Shown: positions 29,849-41,584, counted from the stretch's first letter. The stretch is DNA of 64,000 nt from Ferriphaselus amnicola (GCF_000974685.2 NZ_AP018738.1:2542001-2606000); one strand, 5' to 3'. Notes: generated from the sequence alone by a model not told the origin. A program made the numbers and translations.

Positions 29849-31120
29849 ATGAACCTTGCCCAGCTCGGCGCCACCCACATCGTCGCCCAAGTGTTGGGTG
29901 GTCGGAATCTCAATCAGGCACTAACCGAGTACCAGCGTCGCCATTCTGAACTGACACCGCAACAGCGCGCCATCGTGCAAGATCTAAGCTACGGCACTCT
30001 GCGCTTCTATGGCCAACTCGCCGCCATGCTCGCACCCTTGTTGCACAAGCCTTTGAAGGACGAGCGGCTGCGTTTTTTGCTGCTGGTGGCCTTGTTCCAG
30101 TTGCAATACGGCAAGTCGGCCACCCATGCGGTGGTAGATCACGCCGTGCGCGCTGCACGCGAACTGAATCCGGCGGCCAGTGGCCTAGTCAATGCGGTGC
30201 TGCGTAATTTCCTGCGCCAACGTGAAGCGCTGCTGGCAACTGCGGCGAAGAGCGAATCCAGCCGCCACTCCTACCCGCAGTGGTGGATAGATCGACTCCA
30301 AGCGCAATACGGCGAGCGTGCTGATGCGATCCTGCTGGCGGGCAACCAGCATCCGCCGATGACCTTGCGGGTGAATCAGCGCCACATTTCGGCCGCCGAT
30401 TACTTGGCGCTGCTGTCGCAGCACGGCATCGAGGCCAGCCTGATCGCGCCGGAAGCGATCTTGCTAACGCGCCCGGTCGGGGTGGACAAGCTGCCCAGTT
30501 TCTTTGACGGCGTGGTCTCCGTGCAAGATGCTGGCGCGCAATACGCCGCGACATTGCTGGATGCGCACGCGGGAATGCGCGTACTGGACGCTTGCGCGGC
30601 GCCTGGCGGCAAGAGCGCACATTTGCTGGAGTTGGCCGACATCCAATTGACGGCGCTGGACTTGGATGCAGAGCGGCTGAAGCGAGTGGACGAGAATCTG
30701 CATCGATTGAAACTGTCCGCCAATCTACAAGTCGGGGACGCGGCACATCCTCCGGACTGGTGGGATGGAAAACGGTACGACCGCATCCTAGCCGACGTAC
30801 CCTGTTCGGCGACCGGCGTAGTACGCCGCCATCCCGACATCAAGTGGCTACGCCGCTCCGCTGACATCGCGGGTTTCGCGCAACAGCAGGCGCGAATTCT
30901 GAATGCGCTGTGGCACTTGCTGGCGAGTGGTGGTAAATTGCTCTACGCGACCTGTTCGGTGATGAACGAGGAGAATCGGCAGGTCGTACAAGATTTTTTG
31001 CAGCAGCATACGGATGCACACGAATTGCCGCTGCACCAAGACCTCCCTGAAAGCGGACAACTTCTACCCGGCGACCTGCATGACGGTTTCTTTTATGCAC
31101 TGCTGCAAAAAACTACTTAG
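29849..31120 (+). CDS. rsmB: 16S rRNA (cytosine(967)-C5)-methyltransferase
   Basis: Methylates C967 of 16S rRNA. The 423-residue protein has an N-terminal NusB-like domain (about 1-140, with YGTLRFYGQL and AVLRNFLRQR) and a SAM-dependent Rossmann domain with DACAAPGGKSAHLLEL, the DVPCSATGVVRRHPDIKW motif carrying one conserved cysteine, and LLYATCSVMNEEN carrying the second. Both cysteines of the Cys-Cys mechanism are thus present. It overlaps the following DUF4390 gene. Confidence 0.96.
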   Translation: MNLAQLGATHIVAQVLGGRNLNQALTEYQRRHSELTPQQRAIVQDLSYGTLRFYGQLAAMLAPLLHKPLKDERLRFLLLVALFQLQYGKSATHAVVDHAVRAARELNPAASGLVNAVLRNFLRQREALLATAAKSESSRHSYPQWWIDRLQAQYGERADAILLAGNQHPPMTLRVNQRHISAADYLALLSQHGIEASLIAPEAILLTRPVGVDKLPSFFDGVVSVQDAGAQYAATLLDAHAGMRVLDACAAPGGKSAHLLELADIQLTALDLDAERLKRVDENLHRLKLSANLQVGDAAHPPDWWDGKRYDRILADVPCSATGVVRRHPDIKWLRRSADIAGFAQQQARILNALWHLLASGGKLLYATCSVMNEENRQVVQDFLQQHTDAHELPLHQDLPESGQLLPGDLHDGFFYALLQKTT

Positions 31121-31673
31121 CCGCGCCATCTCCCTGCTGGCACTGCTATGGCTGGGCATGGCGGGTGTGCAGGCCGAAGGTATTGCGGTACAAAAAGCCG
31201 AAGGACGCATGGTCGGCAGTAACTACCAGCTTTCGGTCGATTTCGACATCAACTTCAACTATGTGGTGGAACAGGCGCTGATGCGCGGAGTCACGCTGCA
31301 CTTCATCAGCGAATTCAACCTGAATCGCCCGCGCTGGTATTGGTTCGACGATGTACTGGTGGAGAGTGAGCAGACAACCAGACTTTCCTACAATGCACTG
31401 ACCCGTCAATACCGCATTGGACGGGGCTCACTGTTTCAAAATTTCGCCAATCTGGAAGATGCCCTGCGCGTGCTTGGACATCAATCTTCGACACCCGTAC
31501 CACTCACTGCGCTCAAGTCTGAAAGCAAGCACGTGGTTTCAGCACGGATGCGCCTAGACATCACCCAACTCCCCAAACCCTTACAAGTGAACGCGCTCAC
31601 TAGTAAGGAGTGGAATCTTGATTCCGACTGGTACAGCTGGATCGTGCACCCGAACACGGCTGGAGGTAACTAG
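31095..31673 (+). CDS. DUF4390 domain protein, exported
   Basis: Exported protein with a signal peptide (CCKKLLSRAISLLALLWLGM, cleavage after GVQA near residue 27) and a DUF4390 domain (QLSVDFDINFNYVVEQALM, then LNRPRWYWFDD). Its role is unknown, but the gene almost always lies between rsmB and ntrY in betaproteobacteria, so it may serve the sensor kinase. The ATG at 31095 overlaps the rsmB end by 26 bases; an ATG at 31080 is possible. Three bases separate its stop from the ntrY start. Confidence 0.8.
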   Translation: MHCCKKLLSRAISLLALLWLGMAGVQAEGIAVQKAEGRMVGSNYQLSVDFDINFNYVVEQALMRGVTLHFISEFNLNRPRWYWFDDVLVESEQTTRLSYNALTRQYRIGRGSLFQNFANLEDALRVLGHQSSTPVPLTALKSESKHVVSARMRLDITQLPKPLQVNALTSKEWNLDSDWYSWIVHPNTAGGN

Positions 31674-31676
31674 TAA

Positions 31677-33797
31677 GTGAAATACTTCCTCGCCGTCAGC
31701 GCAGTGGTCGGCACGCTACTGCTCTACCTGCTATCGCAAGCCAGCGCCAACTCCGATTTGTTCTCGCATAATCTCTACTGGTTACTAGCGTCGATCGGGG
31801 TACTGGCGATATTACTGATGGCACTGGTCGGCTATCAGTTCTGGCAGTTACGGCAGAAGATCAAGGCGCAAGTGTTTGGCGCGACTCTGGCGTTCCGCCT
31901 AGCTATGTTCTTCACGCTGATCGCCATCCTTCCCGGCCTGCTGGTGTACGGCGTGTCAGTGCAGTTTCTCGGCAAGAGTATCGAATCATGGTTCGACGTG
32001 CGAGTGGAGAAAGCGCTCGAAGGCGGCCTCAATCTTGGACGAGGGGCGCTGGATAACGGCCTGAAAGATCTCTCCAAGAAAGGACAGTTCATCGCCTTAC
32101 TACTGGCCGAACAAGAGCCTGCGCAGCATGTAGCCACGCTCAATCGCTTAATCGATGAAGGCGCTGCACAAGAGATTTCACTGTTCTCAAGCACCGGCAA
32201 GCTGCTCGCATTTGCCTCCAGCGAGCGTCGTTTGGCTCCAGATTTTCCCGATGCCAACATGCTGCACGAGGTTCGCACGCAGGGCATCTACAGCGTAGTG
32301 GATAGCTTGCCGGACAATCGACTGGCACTGCGCGTACTCGTCCCCGTCAACTCAGCGCGGGGGAATGGCGTACGCATTCTGCAATTCGCCCAATTGGTGC
32401 CGAAGCAACAATCCGATGATGCCGAGATGGTACAGGCGGTCTATCGCGACTATCAGGGGCTTTCGATCGCGCGCTTGGGGCTGAAGCGCATGTACGGATT
32501 GACGCTGACGCTGTTTCTGCTAGTGGTGCTATTGGCGGTCGTGTCGGCAGCCCTCTTTCTCAGCAATCGACTAAGTGCACCTTTGGCAGCGTTGGCCGAG
32601 GGCACTCGTGCCGTGGCTCAGGGTGATTTCTCACGCCAACATGAGGTACAGAGTAGCGATGAGCTAGGCATGCTAACCGGCCTGTTCAACCAGATGACCC
32701 GGCAGCTAGCAGAAGCCAAAGACACTAGCGAGCAACAACAACGGCAGGTAGAAAACACCAAGTTGTACCTGGAAAGCGTGCTGGCACATTTGTCCTCAGG
32801 GGTGCTAGTGGTGGATGCCGAGCACAAGCTGCGTTCGATCAATGCCAGCGCAGCGCAAATACTTGGCGCGCCGCTGCTTGAGATGCAAGGGCAATCATTG
32901 CAGGATGTTGCCAGCGTTCACTTGTTGTTGCGCCCATTCATCGCGACACTAGAGCAAGCCTTCGACGAAATGCCTAATGGCGAATGGCAGCGCCAAATCG
33001 AACGCTTGAGCAAGAACGGCAACCAGATACTGCTAATCCGAGGCACGTGGCTTTCGACGGCGGCTGAGAATGGCTACGTCGTGGTGTTCGATGACATCAC
33101 CCACTTGCTACGCGCCGAACGGCAAGCAGCATGGGGCGAGGTGGCACGACGCTTGGCGCATGAGATCAAGAACCCACTCACGCCGATCCAGCTTTCCGCC
33201 GAACGCTTACAACACAAGTTGAGCGCCAAACTGGATGAGAAAGATGCCTCGTTGCTGCAACGCGCAACCCAGACCATCGTCAGCCAAGTCACGGCAATGA
33301 AAAACATGGTGACGGATTTCGCAGACTACGCACGTGCGCCAGCACTGAAGCTCACCGAGCTCGACATGCACCAATTACTACGCGAAGTATTGGGCTTGTA
33401 CGAAGCCAATCGCTATCCGCTCAATGTACTACTGGAAGCACGGCAAACGCGCATCAAGGGCGACGCGACGCGGTTGCGCCAAGTGATCCACAATTTGTTA
33501 CAGAACGCACAGGATGCACTGGGTCAAGTCGAAGCCCCTCAAATGGTGTTGCACACCTCAAACCAAGAGGGCTGGCTGAAAATGACGGTCGAAGACAACG
33601 GTAGCGGCTTCCCAGAAAGCCTGCTGGATAGAGCCTTCGAACCCTATATCACGACCAAACCAAAAGGTACCGGCCTAGGACTGGCGATCGTGAAAAAGAT
33701 CATCGAAGAGCATGGTGGCACCATTGCAATCGAGAATGTAGCAAGCGGCGGGGCGCAAGTGACGGTCACCCTACCGGTATTGACAGGAGCAGCATGA
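31677..33797 (+). CDS. ntrY: NtrY-like sensor histidine kinase
   Basis: Large membrane sensor of the NtrY family, 706 residues. Three N-terminal transmembrane segments (about 3-20, 33-57, 73-96), an extracytoplasmic loop of about 170 residues and a fourth segment (272-297) are visible. They are followed by a HAMP region, a PAS domain (about 365-470), the phospho-acceptor H495 in ARRLAHEIKNPLTPIQ, and the ATPase domain with DNGSGFPESLLDRAFEPY and GTGLGLAIVKK. The start is GTG with a strong GGAGGT seven bases upstream. It overlaps the regulator gene (ATGA). The signal is unknown; NtrYX systems respond to nitrogen status or redox in other bacteria. Confidence 0.9.
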   Translation: MKYFLAVSAVVGTLLLYLLSQASANSDLFSHNLYWLLASIGVLAILLMALVGYQFWQLRQKIKAQVFGATLAFRLAMFFTLIAILPGLLVYGVSVQFLGKSIESWFDVRVEKALEGGLNLGRGALDNGLKDLSKKGQFIALLLAEQEPAQHVATLNRLIDEGAAQEISLFSSTGKLLAFASSERRLAPDFPDANMLHEVRTQGIYSVVDSLPDNRLALRVLVPVNSARGNGVRILQFAQLVPKQQSDDAEMVQAVYRDYQGLSIARLGLKRMYGLTLTLFLLVVLLAVVSAALFLSNRLSAPLAALAEGTRAVAQGDFSRQHEVQSSDELGMLTGLFNQMTRQLAEAKDTSEQQQRQVENTKLYLESVLAHLSSGVLVVDAEHKLRSINASAAQILGAPLLEMQGQSLQDVASVHLLLRPFIATLEQAFDEMPNGEWQRQIERLSKNGNQILLIRGTWLSTAAENGYVVVFDDITHLLRAERQAAWGEVARRLAHEIKNPLTPIQLSAERLQHKLSAKLDEKDASLLQRATQTIVSQVTAMKNMVTDFADYARAPALKLTELDMHQLLREVLGLYEANRYPLNVLLEARQTRIKGDATRLRQVIHNLLQNAQDALGQVEAPQMVLHTSNQEGWLKMTVEDNGSGFPESLLDRAFEPYITTKPKGTGLGLAIVKKIIEEHGGTIAIENVASGGAQVTVTLPVLTGAA

Positions 33798-34435
33798 TGG
33801 CAGGCAAAGAGATACTGATCGTTGATGATGAAGTGGGCATCCGTGAGTTGCTGTCGGAGATTCTTTACGACGAAGGTTATAGCGTCCACCTAGCTGAGAA
33901 TGCCGCTCAAGCAAGGCAATTCCGCAGTCGCCAGCAACCGGACTTGGTCTTGCTAGACATCTGGATGCCGGACACGGACGGCGTAACTCTGCTCAAGGAG
34001 TGGGTAGCTCAAGGCCTACTGAGCATGCCTGTCATCATGATGTCGGGACATGGCACTATCGAGACGGCGGTCGAGGCAACGCGAATCGGCGCGGTTGATT
34101 TTCTGGAAAAACCAGTCGCCTTGCAAAAGTTGCTGAGCACGGTCGCCAAAGCGATTAAACAGGGCTACATCCAGCAATCACAAGAGTCGATGGTGAACGA
34201 TGCTAGGACAACCGTAACAGATGCGACAACAGCCTCGCTGCCCTTGGATTTACCTTTACGTGAGGCTCGTGAGCATTTTGAGCGCATGTATTTCGAGCAC
34301 CATATTCGCAAGGAAAACGGCAATATCACCCATATTGCCGACAAAGTAGGCTTGGAGCGCACACACCTTCACCGCAAATTAAAGCAGCTGGGAATTCGTG
34401 TGAGTAAAAAAGAAGCCGATGCCTCAACGGAATAA
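33794..34435 (+). CDS. NtrX-like response regulator lacking the AAA+ domain
   Basis: Regulator of 213 residues. The receiver domain (about 5-122) has D11/D12, phospho-acceptor D55 (LVLLDIWMPD), the MSGHGTIETAV segment and a conserved EKP. A polar linker (about 135-160) leads to a C-terminal Fis-type helix-turn-helix (about 165-207: ITHIADKVGLERTHLHRKLK). The AAA+ sigma54-activating module that NtrX normally has between them is entirely missing, with no frameshift or remnants seen. It therefore cannot activate sigma54 by ATP hydrolysis. Translationally coupled to ntrY. Short forms of this type occur in other betaproteobacteria. Confidence 0.85.
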   Translation: MMAGKEILIVDDEVGIRELLSEILYDEGYSVHLAENAAQARQFRSRQQPDLVLLDIWMPDTDGVTLLKEWVAQGLLSMPVIMMSGHGTIETAVEATRIGAVDFLEKPVALQKLLSTVAKAIKQGYIQQSQESMVNDARTTVTDATTASLPLDLPLREAREHFERMYFEHHIRKENGNITHIADKVGLERTHLHRKLKQLGIRVSKKEADASTE

Positions 34436-34449
34436 CATCACATTCGTAG

Positions 34450-34478
34450 TTGCCCTAAACATGGCGCTACGGCATAAT
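34450..34478 (+). promoter_or_regulatory. Sigma70-type promoter ahead of tkt
   Basis: TTGCCC (34450-34455), 17-base spacer, CATAAT (34473-34478), about 70 bases before the transketolase ATG. It probably starts transcription of the carbon-metabolism cluster. Confidence 0.5.
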
Positions 34479-34546
34479 TCACCACCCCCAACCGGATAAA
34501 CTTACCCAAATCTGCTATATCGGGAAGCACAGGAGACTAGAGAAAC

Positions 34547-36562
34547 ATGGCTTCGGAACGTAACGTAACCCCCCCAAAGTTCAATGACATCACCAGCGCG
34601 ATTCGCATGCTCGCGGTAGATGCGGTTCAAAAGGCCAACTCTGGCCACCCTGGCGCCCCAATGGGCATGGCCGAAATCGCCGAGGTTCTATGGCGTCGCC
34701 ATCTGCGCCACAACCCGACCAACCCGAAGTGGGCGGATCGCGATCGTTTCGTATTCTCCAATGGCCACGGCTCGATGCTGATCTACGCACTGCTGCATCT
34801 GACCGGCTACGATCTGCCGATTGAAGAGCTGAAACGCTTCCGCCAAATGCACTCCAAGACTCCGGGCCACCCAGAGTATGGTTACACCGTTGGCGTAGAA
34901 ACCACCACTGGCCCGCTGGGCCAAGGCATCACCAACGCTGTTGGTATGGCGATGGCTGAAAAGCTGCTGGCAGCTGAATTCAACAAGCCCGATCACGAAA
35001 TCGTCAACCATAGCACCTACGTATTCTTGGGCGATGGCTGCATGATGGAAGGTATTTCCCACGAAGCTTGTGCGCTAGCTGGCACCTGGGGTCTGGGCAA
35101 GCTGACTGCATTCTGGGATGACAACAACATCTCCATCGACGGCCACACCGATGGCTGGTTTACCGATGACACGGCTAAGCGCTTTGAAGCTTACGGCTGG
35201 CACGTAGTTGCCAATGTTCAGGGCCACGACCCTGAAGCGATCAATGCAGCCATCGAAGCAGCCAAGCTGGTCACCGACAAGCCTTCCTTGATCTGCTGCA
35301 AGACAGTGATCGGCGCTGGCTCCCCGAACAAGCAAGGTACTCACGACGTACATGGCGCAGCGCTCGGCGATGCCGAAGTGGCCGCCACCCGCGCTCATCT
35401 GGGCTGGAACTACGCTCCGTTTGAAATTCCTGCTCACGTGTATGAAGCATGGGATGCGCGCACTCAAGGCGCGGGCTTGGAATCTCTGTGGAACAACAAA
35501 TTTGCCGAGTATCGCGCTGCTTACCCAGCTGAGGCAGCTGAGTTCCTGCGCCGTACCGCCGGTGATTTGCCTGCAAACTGGGAAGCCCATGCGGCAGCGT
35601 TCATTGCCAAGACCAACGAGAAGGCCGAGACCATCGCCACTCGCAAGGCTTCGCAAAACGCCATCAACGGCCTGCAACCTGCGCTGCCTGAATTCCTAGG
35701 CGGCTCTGCCGACTTGACCGGCTCTAACCTGACCAACTGGACAGGCGCACATCACGTTTCTGGCAAAAAGACCGGCAACTACATCAGCTACGGCGTGCGC
35801 GAGTTCGGCATGTCGCACATCATGAACGGCATGGCACTGCACGGCGGCCTGCTGCCATTCGGCGGCACCTTCTTGATGTTCTCGGAATATGCCCGCAACG
35901 CATTGCGCATGTCGGCATTGATGAAGCAGCGCGTGATCTATGTATTCACCCACGACTCCATTGGTCTGGGCGAAGACGGTCCGACGCACCAGCCCGTAGA
36001 GCAGACCACAACCCTGCGTTACATCCCGAACATGGATGTATGGCGTCCGTGCGACACCGTGGAATCGGCGGTGAGCTGGGTGGCCGCGGTTGAGCGCAAG
36101 ACAGGTCCAGCAGCACTGATCTTCAGTCGCCAGAATTTGAACTTCCAGAAACGCAGCGAAGCGCAGATCGCCGACATCCGTAAGGGCGGCTATGTGCTGT
36201 CTGAGGCCGCAGGTGATGCACAAGCGATCATCATCGCTACGGGCTCCGAAGTGGATCTGGCCATCAAGGCTCAGGCTACTCTGGCTGCCGAAGGCGTGAA
36301 TGTGCGCGTAGTTTCCATGCCATCTACCAACGTGTTCGATCGTCAAGATCAGGCTTATCGCGACAGCGTGCTGACTCCAGGCGTGAAACGTGTGGCGGTT
36401 GAAGCTGGCGTGACTGGGCTCTGGTACAAGTACGTTGGTTTGGAAGGCGCAGTGATTGGCATGGATTGCTTCGGCGAATCCGCTCCAGCACCTGAACTGT
36501 TCAAGCATTTCGGGTTCACCGTGGACAACGTCGTTGCCACCGTCAAGCGCGTCATCGGCTGA
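34547..36562 (+). CDS. tkt: Transketolase
   Basis: Thiamine-diphosphate enzyme of the pentose-phosphate and Calvin cycles, 671 residues. The N-terminal TPP-binding domain shows [20 protein letters not shown], the GDG motif in [15 protein letters not shown] and the paired NN of DDNNISIDG. The pyrimidine domain has [18 protein letters not shown], and a C-terminal domain completes it. First gene of a run with gap, pgk, pyk and fba, all rightward. ATG preceded by AGGAG-like sequence. It is full length with no oddities. Confidence 0.97.
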   Translation: MASERNVTPPKFNDITSAIRMLAVDAVQKANSGHPGAPMGMAEIAEVLWRRHLRHNPTNPKWADRDRFVFSNGHGSMLIYALLHLTGYDLPIEELKRFRQMHSKTPGHPEYGYTVGVETTTGPLGQGITNAVGMAMAEKLLAAEFNKPDHEIVNHSTYVFLGDGCMMEGISHEACALAGTWGLGKLTAFWDDNNISIDGHTDGWFTDDTAKRFEAYGWHVVANVQGHDPEAINAAIEAAKLVTDKPSLICCKTVIGAGSPNKQGTHDVHGAALGDAEVAATRAHLGWNYAPFEIPAHVYEAWDARTQGAGLESLWNNKFAEYRAAYPAEAAEFLRRTAGDLPANWEAHAAAFIAKTNEKAETIATRKASQNAINGLQPALPEFLGGSADLTGSNLTNWTGAHHVSGKKTGNYISYGVREFGMSHIMNGMALHGGLLPFGGTFLMFSEYARNALRMSALMKQRVIYVFTHDSIGLGEDGPTHQPVEQTTTLRYIPNMDVWRPCDTVESAVSWVAAVERKTGPAALIFSRQNLNFQKRSEAQIADIRKGGYVLSEAAGDAQAIIIATGSEVDLAIKAQATLAAEGVNVRVVSMPSTNVFDRQDQAYRDSVLTPGVKRVAVEAGVTGLWYKYVGLEGAVIGMDCFGESAPAPELFKHFGFTVDNVVATVKRVIG

Positions 36563-36573
36563 TTAAGGCCACA

Positions 36574-36606
36574 GTGGTGCGACTTGGCGCAGTCCAAGCG
36601 CACCAC
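36574..36606 (+). terminator. Strong intercistronic hairpin between tkt and gap
   Basis: GTGGTGCG/CGCACCAC stem continued, after one bulged A, by CTTGG/CCAAG around a six-base loop: 13 pairs in total. There is no T-run, so it may act as a partial terminator or as mRNA 3'-end protection within the cluster. Confidence 0.6.
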
Positions 36607-36643
36607 AACAACAAGTTGTTATAGCAAGTTATTTTTATCTTAA

Positions 36644-37657
<1,014 letters not shown>

Positions 37658-37664
37658 GCAGTTG

Positions 37665-37693
37665 AACGGGTGGGTCAAAACGACCCACCCGTT
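37665..37693 (+). terminator. Hairpin after gap (partial terminator)
   Basis: Twelve-base-pair stem AACGGGTGGGTC / GACCCACCCGTT with an AAAAC loop and a short T-run. It separates gap from pgk although the genes run the same way. Confidence 0.7.
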
Positions 37694-37767
37694 TTCGCAA
37701 GGTGAGCTGTAAGGCTTGGCGCAAGCCAATCCTAACCGCTTATACATATTTCTCAAGGAGCATTCAC

Positions 37768-38967
37768 ATGGCAAACTTCATCCGCATGACTGATCTCGAT
37801 CTGGCCGGCAAGCGCGTACTGATTCGCGCTGACCTCAACGTGCCCGTCAAGGACGGTCAGGTCACCTCTGATGCACGCATCACTGCGTCGATGGCCACTA
37901 TCAATCACTGCCTGAAGGCAGGTGCCAAAGTGATGGTGACATCGCACTTGGGTCGCCCAACTGAAGGCGAGTGGTCTGAAGAGAACTCGCTAAAGCCCGT
38001 GGCTGACAACATCTCTGGTCGCCTCGGTAAAACTGTCCGTTTGATCAAAGATTGGGTAGATGGCGGATTTGACGTTGCCGCTGGAGAACTAGTCGTTCTA
38101 GAAAACTGCCGCATCAACAAGGGCGAGAAGAAGAACGTCGATGAGACCGCCACAAAGTACGCCGCTCTGTGCGACATATTCGTGATGGATGCGTTCGGCA
38201 CAGCCCACCGCGCTGAAGCATCGACTCACGGCGTCGCCAAGTACGCTCCAACTGCATGTGCCGGTATCCTGCTCACCGAAGAACTGGATGCACTGAACAA
38301 AGCACTGGCGAATCCCGCACGTCCGATGGTCGCTATCGTCGGCGGCTCCAAGGTATCTACTAAATTGACCGTACTTGAAGCGCTGTCCGAGAAGTGCGAA
38401 CAGTTGGTGGTAGGTGGTGGTATCGCCAACACCTTCCTCAAGGCGACCGGGCATCCCGTCGGCAAGTCGCTGTGCGAGAACGATTTGGTTCCAACCGCGC
38501 AAGCTTTAATCGCCAAGATGACCGCTCGCGGCGCAATCATCCCCATCGCTACCGATGTCGTCGTCGGCACGGCGGCTCCCTTCCTGCCAGGGAATGAAAA
38601 CACCCCAGCCATCTTGAAGAGCGCAAAAGACGTGGCTGAAGACGAAATGATCTTTGACATTGGCCCTGACTCGGCTCAAGCCATTGCGGACATCATCATG
38701 AAAGCTGGCACTGTGGTCTGGAACGGTCCGGTCGGCGTTTTCGAATATGATCAATTCGGTGCTGGCACGAAGACCATCGCCATGGCCATCGCCAACACCA
38801 AGGCATTTACACTGGCAGGCGGTGGAGACACCATCGCTGCGATCCAGAAATATGATATTTATGACAAAGTGAGCTATATCTCCACCGCTGGTGGCGCCTT
38901 CCTAGAGTACTTGGAAGGCAAGACATTGCCTGCTGTGGCAATTCTGGAAGAGCGCGCGTCTAACTAA
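37768..38967 (+). CDS. pgk: Phosphoglycerate kinase
   Basis: Transfers phosphate between 1,3-bisphosphoglycerate and ADP. The 399-residue protein shows [50 protein letters not shown] in the hinge region and the nucleotide loop [12 protein letters not shown] near the end. AAGGAG lies seven bases before the ATG at 37768; an ATG 22 codons upstream is in frame but has no site and falls in the intergenic hairpin region. It lies eight bases before pyk. Confidence 0.97.
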   Translation: MANFIRMTDLDLAGKRVLIRADLNVPVKDGQVTSDARITASMATINHCLKAGAKVMVTSHLGRPTEGEWSEENSLKPVADNISGRLGKTVRLIKDWVDGGFDVAAGELVVLENCRINKGEKKNVDETATKYAALCDIFVMDAFGTAHRAEASTHGVAKYAPTACAGILLTEELDALNKALANPARPMVAIVGGSKVSTKLTVLEALSEKCEQLVVGGGIANTFLKATGHPVGKSLCENDLVPTAQALIAKMTARGAIIPIATDVVVGTAAPFLPGNENTPAILKSAKDVAEDEMIFDIGPDSAQAIADIIMKAGTVVWNGPVGVFEYDQFGAGTKTIAMAIANTKAFTLAGGGDTIAAIQKYDIYDKVSYISTAGGAFLEYLEGKTLPAVAILEERASN

Positions 38968-38975
38968 GGAACTAC

Positions 38976-40415
38976 ATGCTTCGCAGAACGAAAATCGTGG
39001 CGACCCTCGGGCCTGCCACCAGTGACCAAAAGGTCCTAGAACAGATCATCCGCGCTGGCGTTGATGTCGTGCGTATGAATTTCTCGCACGGCACCGCCGA
39101 AGACCACATGGGGCGTGCGGATCGAGTTCGCGCCGCCGCCCGAGCAGTGGGGCGTACCGTCGGCATTCTTGCTGACCTGCAAGGCCCAAAGATTCGAGTC
39201 CGAAAATTCGAGAATGACAAGATCATTCTCAACAAAGGAGACATCTTTATCCTCGACGCAAGCTGGACTGCCTTGGGAAATCAAGAGCGCGTCGGATTAG
39301 ATTACAAAGAGCTACCACGAGACGTAAGCAAGGGTTCTGTGCTGCTGCTCAATGACGGCATGCTGGAATTCGACGTAGAAGAAGTTCGCGGCGAAGAGAT
39401 CGTGTGTACGGTTGTGCGTGGCGGCGTGCTGTCCAACAACAAGGGCATCAACCGCAAAGGTGGCGGATTGACCGCACCGGCACTGACCGACAAAGACAAG
39501 GAAGACATCAAGACTGCCGCGCTCATCAAGGCTGACTTCTTGGCTGTATCTTTCCCCCGCTCCGCTGACGACATGAAGTTGGCCCGCGAACTGATGCATG
39601 CAGCGGGCGGCAAGAGCCTACTGATGGCCAAGATCGAGCGCGCCGAGGCGATTCCCGTTCTGAGCGAAATCATCGATGCTTCCGATGCCATCATGGTCGC
39701 TCGTGGCGATTTGTCGGTCGAAGTCGGCGATGCAGCGGTTCCAGGTTTGCAGAAGCGCATGATCAAGATGGCGCGCGCCAAGAACAAGCTAGTCATCACG
39801 GCCACGCAGATGATGGAATCGATGATCACCAATCCGATCCCGACCCGGGCAGAAGTTTCGGATGTGGCGAATGCGGTGCTCGACGGTACTGATGCAGTAA
39901 TGTTGTCGGCAGAAACAGCCGTTGGCGACTACCCCGTAGAAACCATTCAAGCAATGGCTCGAATCTGTATCAAGGCCGAGCGCGAAGTGGAAGATAACTC
40001 CATGGATCGTCGCCTAGCGACCCAGAAGTTTAGCCGCATCGATCAGTCCATTGCCATGTCGGCGTTGTTCGCCGCTTCGCACTTCAAGGTCAAGGCCATC
40101 GTTGCATTGACCCAGTCTGGCTCCACGGCACTGTGGATGTCGCGGGTTAACGCGGGCGTGCCTATCTTTGCTCTGACCCCCACAGATGCCACCTTGAGTA
40201 AGGTGACACTGTTCAGTGGAGTACATCCGATTGCCTTCAACCCTACGTCGGTTGATCCAGCAACAACGTTGGTCGAAGCCGAACAAGAGCTGGTTCGACT
40301 GGGCTTAGTAAGCGACGACGACCTGATGGTTCTGACTATCGGTGATGCGGTGGGTAAGACTGGCCATACCAACACTATGAGAATCGCCCGTGTCGGCGAC
40401 CACCACAAGAAGTAA
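38976..40415 (+). CDS. pyk: Pyruvate kinase
   Basis: Converts phosphoenolpyruvate and ADP to pyruvate and ATP. The 479-residue protein opens RRTKIVATLGPATSDQKVLE, has the substrate/metal site LMAKIERAEAIPVLSEI and the signature VARGDLSVEVGDAAVPGLQK, then MLSAETAVGDYPVE. The C-terminal allosteric domain (about 350-479) is complete. In cbb clusters of betaproteobacteria pyk commonly sits between pgk and fba, as here. A hairpin CCGGAG/CTCCGG (40426-40453) lies between it and fba. Confidence 0.96.
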   Translation: MLRRTKIVATLGPATSDQKVLEQIIRAGVDVVRMNFSHGTAEDHMGRADRVRAAARAVGRTVGILADLQGPKIRVRKFENDKIILNKGDIFILDASWTALGNQERVGLDYKELPRDVSKGSVLLLNDGMLEFDVEEVRGEEIVCTVVRGGVLSNNKGINRKGGGLTAPALTDKDKEDIKTAALIKADFLAVSFPRSADDMKLARELMHAAGGKSLLMAKIERAEAIPVLSEIIDASDAIMVARGDLSVEVGDAAVPGLQKRMIKMARAKNKLVITATQMMESMITNPIPTRAEVSDVANAVLDGTDAVMLSAETAVGDYPVETIQAMARICIKAEREVEDNSMDRRLATQKFSRIDQSIAMSALFAASHFKVKAIVALTQSGSTALWMSRVNAGVPIFALTPTDATLSKVTLFSGVHPIAFNPTSVDPATTLVEAEQELVRLGLVSDDDLMVLTIGDAVGKTGHTNTMRIARVGDHHKK

Positions 40416-40425
40416 AGGGTTGAAT

Positions 40426-40453
40426 CCGGAGCGAAGTGTCTCTTACACTCCGG
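40426..40453 (+). terminator. Weak hairpin between pyk and fba
   Basis: CCGGAG (40426-40431) pairs with CTCCGG (40448-40453) around a 16-base loop in which TGT/ACA can extend the fold. No T-run; similar in position to the hairpins after tkt and gap. Confidence 0.4.
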
Positions 40454-40497
40454 CTTAGGCAGTTTGTTTAATAGTTGATAAATTAGGAGAGGAAAAC

Positions 40498-41562
40498 ATG
40501 GCACTCGTTTCTTTACGCCAACTGCTCGATCACGCAGCAGAACACAGCTACGGCTTGCCCGCATTCAACGTCAATAACCTGGAACAGGTCAAGGCGATCA
40601 TGGAAGCGGCTGACGAATGCAACAGCCCAGTCATCATGCAAGGTTCCGCTGGTGCGCGTAAATACGCGGGCGAAGCGTTCCTGCGTCACCTGATCGAAGC
40701 TGCTGTTGAAATGTATCCGCATATTCCCGTTGTGATGCACCAAGATCACGGCGCATCGCCAGCAATCTGCATCCAAGCGATCAAGTCCGGCTTCTCCAGC
40801 GTAATGATGGACGGTTCCTTGATGGCTGACGGCAAGACCCCATCCAGCTTTGAATACAACGTCAATGTTTCCCGTCAAGTAGTGGAAATGTCTCACGCAG
40901 TCGGCGTATCCGTCGAAGGTGAGTTGGGCTGCCTAGGTTCTTTGGAGTCTGGCCACGGCGAGAAGGAAGACGGCCATGGCGCTGAAGGCGTTCTGTCCCA
41001 CGACCAACTGCTGACCGACCCGAACGAAGCTGCTGAATTCGTAAAGCTGACTCAGGTTGATGCTCTGGCGATCGCCATTGGCACTTCCCACGGCGCGTAC
41101 AAGTTCACCAAGCCGCCCACAGGCGACACCTTGGCGATCAGCCGCATCAAGGAAATCCATGCCCGCATCCCTAACACCCACTTGGTGATGCACGGCTCGT
41201 CTTCCGTGCCACAAGAATGGCTGGAGATCATCAACCAATTCGGCGGCGCGATGCCACAGACTTACGGCGTTCCTGTTGAAGAGATCGTTGAAGGCATCAA
41301 GCACGGCGTGCGCAAGGTTAACATCGACACCGATTTGCGCATGGCTTCCACCGGCGCAACCCGTCGCTACTTGGCCAACAACCCCAAGGACTTTGACCCA
41401 CGTAAGTTCTTGGCCGAAACCACCAAGGCGATGAAGGCGATCTGCAAGGCTCGCTACGAAGCCTTCGGATGTGCAGGTCAAGCTGGCAAGATCAAGCCCA
41501 TCTCGCTGGATGCTATGGCGATGCGATACATCAAAGGCGAACTGAACGCAGTGGTGAAGTAA
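40498..41562 (+). CDS. fba: Fructose-bisphosphate aldolase, class II (Calvin-cycle subtype)
   Basis: Zinc-dependent aldolase joining dihydroxyacetone phosphate with glyceraldehyde-3-phosphate or erythrose-4-phosphate. The 354-residue protein starts [20 protein letters not shown] and has metal/active residues H81, D83 and H84 in [11 protein letters not shown], plus [10 protein letters not shown] and [12 protein letters not shown]. The long insertion around residues 145-160 ([16 protein letters not shown]) is typical of the CbbA-like subtype found in autotrophs. Last gene of the carbon cluster, closed by a strong terminator. Confidence 0.96.
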   Translation: MALVSLRQLLDHAAEHSYGLPAFNVNNLEQVKAIMEAADECNSPVIMQGSAGARKYAGEAFLRHLIEAAVEMYPHIPVVMHQDHGASPAICIQAIKSGFSSVMMDGSLMADGKTPSSFEYNVNVSRQVVEMSHAVGVSVEGELGCLGSLESGHGEKEDGHGAEGVLSHDQLLTDPNEAAEFVKLTQVDALAIAIGTSHGAYKFTKPPTGDTLAISRIKEIHARIPNTHLVMHGSSSVPQEWLEIINQFGGAMPQTYGVPVEEIVEGIKHGVRKVNIDTDLRMASTGATRRYLANNPKDFDPRKFLAETTKAMKAICKARYEAFGCAGQAGKIKPISLDAMAMRYIKGELNAVVK

Positions 41563-41584
41563 GTCACTCCGCGCAGTAGCAAAC

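Noticed and set aside
33794..34435. Pseudogene or frameshifted ntrX
   Set aside because: The frame is intact, both terminal domains are complete and no remains of the AAA+ domain are found in other frames.
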